Assembly (NCBI GenBank): GCA_008973525.1
Contig: WACJ01000112.1
Coordinates: 930,001 to 994,000, forward strand
Length of the DNA stretch: 64,000 nucleotides
Direction: 5' to 3'
From: Stenopsyche tienmushanensis
Taxonomy: Eukaryota; Arthropoda; Insecta; Trichoptera; Stenopsychidae
Under the pieces are notes generated by a model that saw nothing but the letters and a program-made list of their open reading frames with translations, had not been told where the DNA came from and ran no database searches. Numbering within the stretch: the stretch's first letter is position 1; each line of letters starts with the position of its first letter. A program made the translations under genes and the position numbers. Shown piece by piece: positions 13,764 through 26,919 of this stretch.

Positions 13764-14475
13764 CGTGTATGGTAGGATGATCGCGTATTTGCGAGCGAAT
13801 TCCAGTGATTCAGAAAGTGCACTCTTGTACGTTGAGCTCGACAAGATACATGTTGTGGACGATATGTTGGGCGATGACAGTGTTAAACTGATTGTTCATA
13901 GGCCCTCCACGAAGCTTCTCTACCCGGCGTAACCCTTTGAGTAGTGAATTAGTTTAAAATCTTCATAGCCTTAGATGCTATATTTGCGTGTCCACCACTC
14001 ATCATCCGTACAAATTCATTTATCTGTCAGAACCGCAGCAGCGCAAACGAAGCTTATATTTAAAGGATAAATACGGACGACATGTGGCGCAACTTCTCTC
14101 AGGTGTTGTTTTATCTTAGATCGATAAGCTTGACCCTGTCATTAGTCAAATTAACAAAAACAAAGTGAACATAAGCAAATGCGAACAGACAAGGGTAGGA
14201 ATGCAAGATATTTAGACAGCTGTCATCTGGAAAACATTATAGAAATTGATTAATTATATCTTTCTCGCATCAATATTAGTCGATACATTTGGATTAACGA
14301 TCTATACAATCGTGCGATGCACGCAGGACGCTCTCCGTCTCTGTCTCACATGCACAGTTACCGAACTGCGCTACATTTTATCCGTCTCTTTCTCTCTCCG
14401 AGCTCGTCGTACAAGAGTGCTCTTTCTGAATAATTGGAATTCGCTCGCAAATACGCGATCATCCCATCATACAGA
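13764..14475. mobile_element. Non-autonomous DNA transposon with 75-bp terminal inverted repeats, flanked by TTAA
   Basis: The 75 bases at 13766-13840 and the reverse complement of 14399-14473 match over nearly their whole length; for example both contain GGATGATCGCGTATTTGCGA followed by GCGAATTCCA and a run containing CACTCTTGTACG. TTAA tetranucleotides sit two bases outside each inverted repeat (13760-13763 and 14476-14479), which fits the TTAA target duplication of piggyBac-type elements. About 560 bases of interior carry no recognisable transposase, so this is a MITE-like derivative mobilised in trans. Assignment to the piggyBac superfamily is inferred from TTAA only. Confidence 0.8.
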
Positions 14476-17400
14476 TTAACTATGAACATTTTTTTTTTTC
14501 AATAAATAATGAGTATTAAAATAATAAAATATTTTTTTGTATTGTAAAAATGATATTATGATCGAAACCAAGTAGAAATTTTATGATTTGGATTATCCGC
14601 GTTTGACTTTCCCGACATTCCCCCGGATAATTGAGAGTCTACTGTAATATGAAATAAATTCATAAAATGCGGTATTTTATATTTGTAAATGAATTGATTT
14701 TTCAATTGTATCATTGTTATAAAATATAAGCCGTTATTGCTAATGCAGTTTAAATAGCAATGCAGCATACAAATGTTTTATAATACTTTTTGAGCTAAAA
14801 TTGTTTGCATCTTGTTGATGTATTTAAATATGTTTTATTGTATGTTAGAATGTGTATGAGTTCAGCAATATGATATTTTTTTATTATTAAGCTATGAATT
14901 TGTTCGGTATTAATCAATCAGATATGTACGTTACTTTCTGCAGCATGATCAATTCAAGGCTCTGTTTTTACTAAGATACTGCAATTATTCTTAGCTAAAG
15001 ATTTGGTCAATCAGGAATATAGACAGATAAAACGTTTATTATATTAAATCAAATTAAACTCTATATTTTATGTGCTGAATGTGGAATTTATGTTAAAAAT
15101 TTGATTTTATTCGATTAAAAAGCAGTTAATTGATGAAATAAGCACTTTCTTATTGGAAAGGACTCTATGGTATTATTGAATCTTGAAAGTTATGTAAATT
15201 GAAAACAATTCCTACGCATGCTGTATTCATTATCCTCAAGCAGCACATAATTTTTAAGTATAATTGTTACGTAGTTTGGCGGACGGCTTGTTTCAGAACC
15301 GGTGTTAAACCATTGAAATAACTTTCACTTCTGGATTGACAGAATGCTATGGGCGGACGGTGACATTCGACCAAGTCAGGAGTAGGTAATGATGATGGAC
15401 GAACTCATCTTCATTGTCAATACTCAAGATAATTGATAGAACATCATATATTTTAGTGATGTTAAGAAGCTTCAGCCATTGAAATTCTTAAAATTGCTGA
15501 AAATGCGGATCTTTAATTCATGCGAGTGAAGTTTGGATTCTTTATTCTTTGTATTTAATTCATTTATCAGGGATTTGTTCTAATTTTATTAGCTTCGTAT
15601 ATGAAAAATGTTGCCGATGAATGAATAGTTGTAAAACTACTTCCACAAATATCCAAAACTGTAATGAAGGTTACGCACATGTTGAAAGTTGACTTTGTTC
15701 GATTTAGGAAGTCTGTGCTAAACATCATCATTATGAATTTGAAGGACTACCCAAGCGGAAGGAAAGTCAAATTTAAAATATTTCAGCAACGGAAGTATCT
15801 ATTGGGCTGGCAAAAGGACAAAATGGAAAAAAAACTATGCCACTTTAAAAACAGAATTCGTGCTTATCAAAAAGCATTGCACAAAACCAACTAAATTGCA
15901 TCTTATACCAGTCATCTATGAAATTAGCAATAATGCACCCACGCCATGGACCAATTGTCTGGAATGCTAAATTCTTTTGAAATCCACACTATAACCAAGT
16001 CTTACTATATAAGTACATGCACATGTACAATTACATGGTCTCAAACGGGCACAGTGATGCAGAACGGTTACACCATTTGTCAATGAAAGCCAAAAGACTG
16101 CATGTTGAATGATCTAAGGAGTGGTAAATTCATCTTCGATCACATCCAATCAATTAAATTTGTGTCGATTTGAATATTGATAAATTCTAGCAATACTCAC
16201 CAGCACAAAGGATAAATCAAACGATGACAAGTATTTCGATATAAGCGAATTTGTCTTCCATATCCTTGAGCTGTTGCCACATCATGATTGATTGTCTTCT
16301 TGAAAACGTTTCAGAGTACTGTTACACCCATCATTATAGATTGTACGAAAAAAATATAGCCATTGAGGCGCCAAGGCTGTATATATAAAAAATCAGATGA
16401 AATTAAAAGTATTGAATATAATCTTAGAACAGTTTCGATGTGGTTTTCACGGATATAACGAGTGATTACAGTTTTCGTTTCTCCGATTTTAAGTGGTTTC
16501 TCTAGTATTGACTTAAAAAATGAACCGAAGCTGTATTAAAACAATCTTAATGCTGCATTTTTGAGATGATTGAAAATTTAAATAATTTCTTATGTTCTGA
16601 TCATGTGTTAAAAGTTCAAACAGAAAATTTTCTTAATGAATTATTTATGTAAATATAGTTGACTACATAGAAAATAGAAATCATATTTAGCATCGATTAT
16701 TATGAGCAATCTATGTTGGTTCGTAGCTGCACGTTATATCCGAATTTAATTGTATCCAATTGTGATTTTTTATAGGTTTTGCATGTTGCCAATGTAAATA
16801 TTCTCAAAATATACGACATAAAAAGGCTTACAATCGAAATTTCCCAAATGGTATTGCATCGATGCAGAATGACGTGATTCGATCCTAAAATATTAAAGGT
16901 TAACGCATACAAAGCAGGTCAATCGAAAGGTCATCGATTTTTTTCAATATCATTTATTTACGAGAACATTTTATCTTTTTCTTTTCGCACAGAACCTGTT
17001 TTATATATTGTAGATTTACCGTTGCATCATTTGAAGCTCTTTCCATACATTTTTCACTCAAGACTGCCATAAGTCAGAAATAGTACAAATAAAACGTTCA
17101 CCATTAAAAAAAATAGAAAATTTAAGCTTGGCATGTCATCTCATAAACGTATGCGTATAAATAGACGGTAAAGAAAAAATAAGGTTGTTAAAATAATTAG
17201 TAAAAGAAGAAAACACATCAAAGTCGTTAAACTTAACGCTTTGCTGGTGTAAGCACGTTATAACTGTTCTTCACTTAAATAAGTAAGTATTCTAAGCACG
17301 AATCTCTTTGTTTGTACCGAGTGATAATAAAATGTTCAAACGATTTTTTTGATCCAAGAAAAAAATGCAAGAATGTCATTAGTATGTTGTTTTATGTATA

Positions 17401-18891
17401 AATTATAACATGTATGAAAGTAAATGGATTTAAGACTGGTCCTGTTATTGAGACTTTCTTCGAATTTCCTATCTGGAACAAGGACAAAGCTTAAAAAGCT
17501 TTGAAGCCTCAATAATATTGAACTTTTTACAATGACAAATTTTAAAAGCTCTTCAAGCTACCATTTAAAGGTTTGCAGACCTTCCTCAAATTCGCATATT
17601 AAAGATACAAGCTGATATTTACAACAAAATTTCACAAGAAAATGACAACATGTTAACTATGAAAAATTAATAAGATGTTGAAAGTTTATTTCCTAAAAAT
17701 ATGAAAATTCCTCATAATATCCAACGTGTCGTAAACTCTTGCGCTTAAGGTTAAACAAGTTTTTTTTCAGCCGCCAACCAAATACGATTAACAATATGAA
17801 TGAATAGAAAAAATGCTATCAGAATAGTTGTTTCAATACGATCGATGCACTTTTTTATTATAAATTGTCCTTAATGGCACAATCTCAAGGATGTCTGTGT
17901 AAAATTACTACAATGACTGAATTAATTTGCACAAATTTCGATCGAAAGTGCAATTGCTTTATAAACGTCCTGTTTATTTAATTCATCACGCATAGTGCAG
18001 TCCAGCTCTTTCCAATCTCAAAACAAATTTATTCATTATAAGCAATTTGTATCTTACATCCAATAAATAACCCTCCACCCCAAAAAGGAAGAAATATAAG
18101 TTTGAAAAAAGATGAAAACGAAACGGGTCTCAGGATCGTGATATCTGGTTACAAGGTCATCAAGTATACGACATGATGAATTTTTAGAAAACCTTTCATA
18201 TCAAAGAATCCCAAATTATAAATATAAATATATTATCATAACATAATTAGACAAGGTATAATTAATATTGAAAATAATTAATATTGTCCATTATCCTCGT
18301 GTGGTATTTATAAAAACTAGCAATATTTTAAATAATGAAATGAATAAGAATTTGATAGCATAAAAATAAATAAACCTACTGTTAAATTATTCCGCATGGT
18401 AATTGCAAAATTGGTATTTTTGTCAAATGTTCGTAACTTATCTGCGATACGTTTGTGACTGATTTAAATCCGATGCTTCTGAAAAAAAGTTCAAGCTTCG
18501 TTTTGTAATTAAAATCGACGACTTAAAGAAAAATTCCGTGATATATTAAATGTCACGTTTCCGTCACATGCTTATAATATATGCCCCAGTAAAAACGAGC
18601 GTCACCATAAGGCCACCCAACTATTTTGCCTGAGGATTGTATGAATATATTTTTTATTTATATACGGATATAATACCACAATGAAAATATTAATATCTAA
18701 ATTTTGAAAAATATATACAGATTATGTCAGAAAAGTCAAAAATATTATATTATATTATTCTGAAACGGGTGCAAGTATCTAAACTGCGCCCCCCCCCTCC
18801 TAAAGTTAAATAATACTATTATAAATGCAATATATTAAATATTATTGTAATGTATTATATATTTTAAAATAATATATTAATACAAAGATAG
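14476..18891. other. AT-rich intergenic sequence
   Basis: No supported gene. An open frame at 15664-15894 (76 codons, Lys-rich) has no recognisable domain and is probably chance or a decayed element. A perfect 8-bp-arm hairpin (CAAAGCTT-AAA-AAGCTTTG) lies at 17485-17503. Two similar GGCGGACGG motifs occur near 15280 and 15352. Nothing else stands out. Confidence 0.4.
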
Positions 18892-19270
18892 TCCTAAAAG
18901 TACCCGACCTAACATATAGATGGTGGTTGTGGTTTAAAAAAATACTATGATAGAAATTGGCTGCCTTATAAAGCTTAAGTTTCAAGATGCTACGTTGCTT
19001 AGTATTTGTTTGGCAACAATCAATAGTGAACCTTCTTAGTGAATTTGTAAACATGGAAAAAATTGGCTATCGTAAAGAGATACAATACTTTTATTTGGAA
19101 GGTCTCAGTCATTCTTGCAGTCTTAGGTTTACAACAGTAAGATGTTAGGTGGACCCAAGGTATGCATTTATTACCGAAAATGTCGCAATATGCCCTAAAA
19201 GAGGACGGAATGGCCCCAAGGTCTGTCTATCCAAGCGGTCTTTTTTTCGGACCGCTGATTTGACGAATGG
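18892..19270 (+). mobile_element. Internally deleted mariner copy (same family as the 61-kb copy)
   Basis: Begins with CCTAAAAGTACCCGACCTAA (18892-18911), the reverse complement of the terminus of the copy near 61390. At 19052 a start codon opens MEKIGYRKEIQYFYLEGLS, which resembles the N-terminus of mariner transposases. Soon after, TTTACAACAGTAAGAT (about 19129-19144) matches the 61-kb copy, and the sequence then jumps to CCGAAAATGTCGCAATA and the following stretch near 19178-19260, also shared with that copy. Roughly 0.5 kb present in the 61-kb copy is missing here. The 3' terminus is not clear. Confidence 0.7.
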
Positions 19271-19599
19271 ACGCCTCGCGAACGGATTCCATACCTGAAC
19301 GTGTTTACAGAATGACTACGAATTCTCATTACAAAATGAAGTTATTCGATTAAGACTGATCGGGCTTTAAAAACATAAGTTTTACAATCGGTCAAAAATA
19401 TTGTTGTCTTTATTTTATTGCGGACTTATGCCGGCTGGGTCGGTCCAATGTTTAAGTGATAATTAAGAAAAGAGAGATTAGACAGCTTAATATGTATTAT
19501 TAAAACGATCAGAGTCAATCAGTGTTGATTCATTTAAAGTAGAATGGTCAAATAAAATAAAAACTATGTGCAACTCTCGACTGAGTTTGTATTCTACAT

Positions 19600-20040
19600 T
19601 TTGCACCCCAAGCCCAGTTTCACCCGTGGCGGGCGGCAAATCACCCCCTTGTTATGGCCCTGAAAGAAGACTCAAACTAAAAACTGACTCATTGTAGCTC
19701 TATGCATCTCTTTTATACCCAACTTATTTTAATATTGTATAAACTGTTCTCATCAGAAATATTATTGCTAATTTTACCCAGGCACATGTGTCGTGCTTTT
19801 AAAAAGCTTTTTTATCCATTTTTTTTAAGACTAGGCTTTAGGTTTAGTAATTATGTCTTATAAGCATAACTCCTATCGCCCTGAAGATTTTTTATAACAT
19901 TGACTGCTGCTTATTGACGCCTCGTGTACTGGGGTGGTTTTACTATTCAAGTTTGACCACTCCTGTGCAAAATTTACCCCAAAATAAGAAAATCAGAAAA
20001 CTGACAGGATTGCATTTTTTCCGTATTTTTTCTGCTGCGT
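19600..20040. repeat. Diverged fragment related to the LTR-like element at 36 kb
   Basis: Several short blocks match the element at 35974-36586 in the same order: CAAACTnAAAACTGAC..AnTGTAGCTCT..nCTCTTTTATA (19672-19718 versus about 36305-36355), then ACCCCAAAA..GAAAAnT..AAAACT (around 19975 versus 36488). Similarity is patchy, so this is an old copy or a related family. It sits about 0.7 kb upstream of obst-A. Confidence 0.45.
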
Positions 20041-20650
20041 TGAAAAATGAATACTCAGGTGATTAGTAAAATCATGCAGAGACATCTATGAGTGATTAAA
20101 TAATCAAAACATCATTCAAACATATTGATAATATGATATTATTTCATATATTATTTATACCTTAAAATATCTGTTCAAATAATGCTATCCTAACTTTATT
20201 ACATGTTAGAAAGCAAATTAAAAACCACCATACGAAAAAAAAACCATTCTATGAAGATGGTCTGATATTGCCTTAAGTAGAAGATTATTTATGATATTCT
20301 AAAAGAAAATATATTTAGTAAGATTTGATGAACATTTTGGGATAAATATTTTTATTTTTGACTGTATAATATGAATAACTGGATATCTTCTACGATGTTG
20401 ATTATGCTATGGGGGTTTTCATCTATCGATTTGATTGCGTTGTGAAATTTCTATGATATAAAATAGTTTCTCCATTTGAATAGAGAAGTTTGAGAGCCGG
20501 TGCGATGGCGCTGCTGGAATCTGCAAGAAAAAGACACACATACAACGAAGGAGTGAGAAAATATGGAATCCGCATGTAAAAGCGCTGTGATCAACTGTAT
20601 TACGACCAGTCTATCGCGGGCTTAAGTGCGGTCCTACTGCAACTCATCCA

Positions 20651-20656
20651 TATATA
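20651..20656 (+). promoter_or_regulatory. Candidate TATA box of obst-A
   Basis: TATATA in the context CATCCATATATAGTATTC lies about 70 bases before the obst-A start codon. That spacing allows a transcription start near 20680 and a short 5' UTR, as is usual for cuticle protein genes. TATA-like strings are common in this AT-rich DNA, so this rests mainly on position. Confidence 0.45.
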
Positions 20657-20721
20657 GTATTCTTCCCTGTCATTTGGCACATTAAAACCACCAGGGTCTA
20701 GTCAGATAATACTATCACGAA

Positions 20722-23700
20722 ATGAAGTTCTTTGTAGCAGTTGTAGCTTTGGCCGTGTGCGCAAGTAAGTGCCGTTTTTTCCTCCCCGTACAATAATTTA
20801 ATTTCGCCGGTATGTTTTTAACGATTATGATCAATGTCAAGTTTCTCGAGACAATTTTTATCGAGGCATTGATGATTTTCGTGCCTGAATTATGTAATTA
20901 CATCGCAATGACGGTTTTGTAATTGCATTTCTCAATTACAGCTGCAATTTAATACTTTTGAAAGACGTCTGCAATGCAGACGCATTGCAGATGTTTCATC
21001 ACTCGGCTATAATTCATAAGGCGGTATTAAATATCAAAGGCGTTTTACAGCAAACACTCAAGTTTTGCAATATGAAAGTATAGAGTTTAAATGTCAAATG
21101 ACGTTGCATAAAAGAAGGAAATATTCGCCGTTCAGTGGGGGTCGATTTATATGCATTTCTGCATTCTATTATAACAACGAAACATATACTTCCTAGGGCA
21201 TCAATATTAATGAGACAAGATCGACGACTGCGTGAACTTTTCCTTTTGTGTAAGATTTAATGACCTTTTGGCTTAAGAAATAAATTGACTTTTTTATACA
21301 ATATGGCTATATTTTCTGCCAATAACTTTCTTTAACGCTCGATTGATCTACTCAGCCAATATAAAGATCCGGGCGAAAGTAAATTTTATTAAATTTACGT
21401 AATATTACACAGTTATAGAGACAGTTGTCTTTATGTCAGTAAAAAAATAATAATTTATTCAAAGGCGAGAGTCGCCTGTAAAACACTTAATATTGCGTGA
21501 GTCTATATTACGTTTGAGGTTGTTGACATAAGGTGAAATTCATCAACATCAATTATGACACCGGATATATATTAATCATGGTAATCCATGAATAATACCA
21601 GATCAATCACAGAAAAAATCAATACATTTTCATATGTTAAGGTTTCTGTCTTGCCCAATCGTTGATATCACTAAATCTTCATACATTCGATAATGCATTT
21701 AAATTCAAAGCTATGCAATTTTATGAATGCATTTATTACAATTTATTAATAAACGCATATTAAATTGATAAATATAAATAGTTTAAATCATTTAATAAAA
21801 TTATTGTGTGAGGCCATTCTATTTAGCATGTGAAATTTATCGATTGATTAAATCATTTTGAATCATTTCAAGGATAAATTACATAATAATATCATCGCGT
21901 TGGATATTTAAAAAAAATGTGCTTCCTAGAAAATAATTTATTGATTACTTATGTATATTCTCGTGAATAGCATGATATTTGACCGTGAATTCCTATACCT
22001 TCTAATTTATTCAACTTCTCTGCTGATGATGATGATAGTTCGTATCTATTTAAATGTAATTTAATGCGAATTTCAGGCGCACAACAATTCAAATGTCCAG
22101 CTAAGGATGGACAATATGAACATCCTACGCAATGCGACAAATTCTATGAATGCGTCGATGGAGTTGCCAAAGAGAAGCTATGTCCCGATGGTCTCGTCTT
22201 TGATGAACTCATCAGAAAAATCAACAAGTGCGATCAACCCTTCAACGTTGATTGCGGCGACAGAACCGAGCTCCGTAAGTATAAAAAAGATTTTAAAATT
22301 TAAATCCACTCCCTATAAATCATCGATCTATGGCCACAACTGTTTGGCTATCACTAAATCCAAATACTTCAATACGATGATTGCATCGACGAAATGCTTA
22401 CACATGCGGTCACAAAACCGTTATTCATTGTTTGAATCGTGACCATATTAATAACGAATTTGATAACACCATGCCCGTGGTGCCTTTGTCCCAACGTCAT
22501 GCACAAACCGAGATGCCGAAGACACGATTTAACATACAGTTAATTCGGTTGGATGCACGCGCCCGTCGATTCTTAGGATTAACTGGATCCCAATAGCGCT
22601 TTTAATTGTCACGAACTGGGTCAAAAGTTGAACGAACATATTAAATTCGAATGATGAACTTGATCCTTTCACGCAGAATCAATATTCCACGAGCATCTGG
22701 GATGCATTTATGCATTCGATGCTTTCGAATGCGTTTTATCTTCGTCGGTTTGAGCCGAATCCGATAGGCTGCGCAGGCCTTGGAATATCAATCAGAACTT
22801 AATGATCGTGGTTAGAATGCTAAAAAAACCAGTTTGGGTTTGTCGTCGACTCACCAATTACCGGCATAATGCAGAGACGTGTAACATAGCGTGAAAAGAT
22901 ATAATTTTTAATGTACACAAGGAAATGATTGTAAAATTCAGGCGTGGTCCGATGTACACCTCAACTAGTGAAAGTAAAATATTCAAGATCATTAACTAGT
23001 AGTTCATACCTATTGACAATCAGAAATTTTGAGATTGAACCGCTTCATTGAACTCTACAAATAAAAATTAGACTGACCCATTTTAAATGCGAAGAGAAAG
23101 TCATTTAGATGTGATGTGAAATCAATTTTCAATACATATTACAATGAATATGTTAATGCTGCGATTTCTTCACGGTCCACAAGAACAATCGGATCGTAAT
23201 GGACGTATTTACATCGGATAAACGTCAATTACCACTCATAAACATCACCTTGGTACTTTTTATGTGAGCACGATTGGATTTCTAAAGGTTTCCTATTTTG
23301 AGAAATCAATGTCAAGATTCTTGGAATGGTCTCGATTTTTCTTCCTGTATAAGAAGTTGATCGATTCCGTGAAGCATGTTTGAAATGCGCTATTCAAACA
23401 TCAAAGCACTCTATAATATTTATTAAAATCACTAAGATCAAATTGAATAAGATTATAAATTTAAAGTATTATTTTTTGGATCGATCTTATATAAACAGCA
23501 TTTTAAATGAATGTGTGATTTTTTAGAGGATCCTCGCCCAACCAAACTTTGCCCAAGAAGGAACGGATTCTTCGCCCATCCCGAACCATCAGTTTGCAAC
23601 ATCTTCTATAATTGCATCGATGGTGAAGGTATTGAAATCTTATGTACAGCTGGATTACATTTCGATGAATATTCCGGCACTTGCGTATGGCCCGACACCG

Positions 23701-24163
23701 CTGGAAGAACTGGATGCACCAACGCTGAAAGTAGGATAAATCCAATTAAAATTATTATGAATCTCATGCATCCAAGATGTTAATGTTGTGGAATTTTGCA
23801 GATAAATTAAAAGACGGCTTTGAATGCCCTAAGAAAGTCCCAACTGATCCTCAAGGACAACCCATTTCCCACCCTAAATTCGCTCACCCCAATGATTGCC
23901 AACGATTCTACGTATGCCTCAATGGAGTTGAACCCAGAGACCTTGGATGCATAGTCGGAGAAGTCTACAACGAGGAGACTCAAAAATGTGACGCTCCCGA
24001 AAATGTTCCTGGATGGTAACCATAATTGAAATTAATCAAATTTAAGTATAAATCATAGATGAATTTTGATATATGATGTATTTTTGTTTATAGCGAGGAT
24101 TGGTACAAAGATTCCGAAGACAGTCCAGCTCAACCCAAGGGCGGGCCTGCAAAACGTACTTAA
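20722..24163 (+). CDS. obst-A: obstructor-A (CPAP3-A), secreted cuticle protein with three chitin-binding domains
   Basis: Five exons: 20722-20764, 22077-22274, 23527-23730, 23802-24015 and 24094-24163 (TAA). They total 729 bases, encoding 242 residues, with phases 1, 1, 1, 2. Exon 1 encodes a signal peptide (MKFFVAVVALAVCAS). The mature protein has three peritrophin-A-type domains. CBD1 has cysteine spacing C-x12-C-x5-C-x9-C-x15-C-x7-C; CBD2 C-x14-C-x5-C-x9-C-x12-C-x10-C; CBD3 starts after a longer C-x23 loop. Diagnostic strings are KEKLCPDGLVFD, CDQPFNVDC.DRTELQ, LHFDEYSGTCVWPDTA and the C-terminal CEDWYKD, all typical of insect Obst-A. In Drosophila, Obst-A binds chitin and organises the extracellular assembly zone of cuticle; that role is assumed here by homology. 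AATAAA follows at 24228. It is the first of four CPAP3 genes in this cluster. Confidence 0.95.
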
Positions 24164-24227
24164 GAAATTTTCATCCTAATTACATAGATTATTAATTATA
24201 ATATTATTTGTAACGACTTATTTTAGA

Positions 24228-24233
24228 AATAAA
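24228..24233 (+). terminator. Polyadenylation signal of obst-A
   Basis: AATAAA lies 65 bases after the TAA stop of obst-A, followed by a T-rich tract. The short 3' UTR is plausible for a small secreted cuticle protein gene. Confidence 0.6.
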
Positions 24234-24497
24234 TTGTTTTTCTACGTTGGTACATATTTTTTTCATTTCGACAATAAACAAAATTCTATGAATATTTTTC
24301 CCAATTTGTGATAAATATATCAATGGTATTAAGGATTTAAGATATTAATTATTCAAATAATAAACGATGAAAATAGAATGAATGTCACAAATATACCAAG
24401 CTCATACCTATCCTTCTTTTGATAAAATATCCTTCATAATTACACAAGCAGTTATAATGGCATTGTGAATCTAAAAAAATAAGACAAGAATCAATTC

Positions 24498-24866
24498 CTA
24501 GATTTTGAGACTGACAAGGTCATTTTTGGCAGTGATCCACCTTGTGGAGTGAAAGCTCATTTTATCCCACAAAAAGCTCGAAGGTCTTTTTCCAGCCCAA
24601 TGCGTTGCTATGGCGATTTGCATATTGCTGCACAAATTCCATTGACACTTCCTCATTTCGTGCATAATGCGAACGAAATTAGGCCTTTTTAGTCGAGCAC
24701 AGTAGGGTATGAAATATTTTCCATTATAACAAATGGAAACTGGTTTTATGGCACAAGAAGGCGGCAACGCATTACAGTCTTTCAAATAATCGTGATCGGT
24801 ATAAATACCACGAGCGACTTTCAAAACATTTCGACCCAAGACAACGGGGTTGCATAACACTGCCAT
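24498..24866 (-). CDS. Unassigned 122-codon ORF with a Kazal-like cysteine pattern
   Basis: Open minus-strand frame from ATG at 24866 to a stop at 24498, in locally GC-richer sequence, converging on obst-A. Residues 31-74 read C-x6-C-x7-C-x9-C-x17-C and include CAIKPVSICYNGKYFIPYC (38-56) and HEMRKC (69-74). This recalls Kazal domains (C-x-PVC-x-x-G-x-x-Y-x-x-x-C), but the penultimate Kazal cysteine is missing and the third spacing is one residue short. A further C-x4-C follows at 74-79. The start codon is not preceded by a signal peptide; a splice acceptor just before (GGCAG at about 24861) could join an upstream exon that I could not identify. It could be one exon of a secreted protein, a relic, or chance. 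Confidence 0.3.
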   Translation of the reverse strand: MAVLCNPVVLGRNVLKVARGIYTDHDYLKDCNALPPSCAIKPVSICYNGKYFIPYCARLKRPNFVRIMHEMRKCQWNLCSNMQIAIATHWAGKRPSSFLWDKMSFHSTRWITAKNDLVSLKI

Positions 24867-24869
24867 TTA

Positions 24870-26900
24870 GCCATAGACCATATTAATAATTGATCAATTA
24901 TGTGATAGGAAATTCATCAATGTGAAATGGCAATGCTATATTTTAGCGCAGATATAAACACAGTCATCCGATCCAAAATTCTTTTTGAAGCTTCAAGGAT
25001 TCGCGTCGAAATTATACATTAAGGATTTTTTGACTGGAAAGCGACCTCCAAAAATATCGACAAAGTTCAATAGCAGGACAAATGCTAATTATAGATATCT
25101 ATGATAATAACTGTATGATCGTATGATTGATATGTCCTTTGAGGCCGTGAATATGCAGATAGTATAGAGAGGTTGCAGAATCTGCTCCACGGCTAACGAG
25201 AGTCGGTGAAAGGTACACGAGGCCAGCGAGTAAGCAACTTATGAGATGTATGTTGCTCTAGTATCGGGTGCCTAAAATGTAACACTTTTAGAAATATGCT
25301 ATATTTAACTATATCACTTCCTTGTAGAATGAAGAAAAATGTAGTATTAAAAAGTACAGCATGAAGTTCAAATATAGGCCTTTTTATGCATTGACAATGT
25401 AAATTAACCATGCCAAAGCATTATTTTTACAAATTACCTGATGTATTATCCAATAACAAAAAAGTTTCTTTTTTAGCTGTTCCAAGCCTTTTTATTTGCT
25501 CTCAAATAAACAGGCAATTTCGTTTTGCCATATCCTTTCAGTGCTCGGGGGTTTAAAGACCATTATGAAATCTTCGAAAGAATTGGAACATAAATGTAAA
25601 GATATTTTTTCTTCCATAGCCTTAAATCCATTTGTACGTTTTTCGCTTTTTGATATATAGGTTCGAGTTCTTATTGTTTATAATTTCGGCAAATTTTGAA
25701 TGTAATATTTTGACAGATATGTCAGTCGATGCAATTTTTCCTTAAATTTATATAAAGAGCATTGTACAAAAATCTGCCACAATTAATCAGCCATTTTAAA
25801 TCAAAACGTGTTTTATTAAGTCAATTTTATATGAGGCCCACAAGTGTATTTTAGCAAATTCTCACAAAAATAAAGACATAGATAAAAAGAGATGTAAGAA
25901 TTTTTCAAGAGTATCATATTAGCTTAATGACAGATTTGGCTATTTTATCTTTAAAAACTTAAATAATAACTATTATTATCGTAAAGTTGAATAATATTAA
26001 TAATGTATGTGTGAAAATGATAAATTCTCGAATAAGGAAAAGTATTTCTAATATATATTTTTAGCATCATTAATACGTGTATATTTTTAGATTTGCAAGA
26101 ATATATACTTCAGTAGGCATATGTAGGTTTTATTAAAAAATCTTCCTCATTTTTGTTTATTGCCTTTTGCAGTTTGTCCTTCAGTATTAAATTGTATAAG
26201 ACCTCAATTGACCCTACATCACAAGATCATCATCCATATTCACCAAAGGTTTTTCAATCATTTTAGGCCCAACTATAATAAAATTGTGGTGAATGGGCTC
26301 TTTAATATAAATTTTTCACGTTTATAACGAGCGATGGATGTATCAATAATTAAAGAATGTTAATATGAAAAGGACAAAATAGATGAAATATTTTTAAGCT
26401 TTTATATTTATTTCTTCATTTTGTATTTCAGATTTTTAATATACACTATGGCAAAGCCTGCTTAAAAAAATAGGTACGATTTTGGTAAAGGGGAACATTT
26501 TGAGGACCTCGAAATTGGATGGTTATCGAACATTTTTTCAACCTAAATATATATTTACAGGAATTCAAGCTCATTGATCTATATTTGTGTGTATAGATCA
26601 CATATAATTGTTTATTTTAATTATTAGCTAACACTTCACTGATATAAGCGTAGATCATTTTAAGCTTTTAAATAATCAGACAGACAATTTAATCATTGGA
26701 TCAAAATTGGAATCAGGTTCATCTTTATATACCAATAATGCGTCATTGAAATTAATTCTGATTATATCAATAAAAAAGACCATTATAACTTATAAAAAAA
26801 TAAGTAAATTCAAGCTTAAGCAAAAAATATACAACAGATTGTTATGTTATTTGGGTGTATCATTAGATACGAGAAACAACGATATTTTACTTGCATTTTG
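24870..26900. other. AT-rich intergenic sequence between obst-A and the next CPAP3 gene
   Basis: No supported gene. A short, more GC-rich patch near 25140-25230 has no coding signal in any frame that I can support. I saw no recognisable mobile element until the mariner relic that begins at about 26920. Confidence 0.4.
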
Positions 26901-26919
26901 ATACAATTAGGGTCGATAT

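Noticed and set aside
15664..15894. 76-codon Lys-rich frame
   Set aside because: Composition is explained by A-rich DNA and no family signature is visible.
22107..22596. Open frames overlapping and following obst-A exon 2
   Set aside because: They are out-of-frame shadows of exon 2 or intron read-through; the spliced obst-A frame explains the region.
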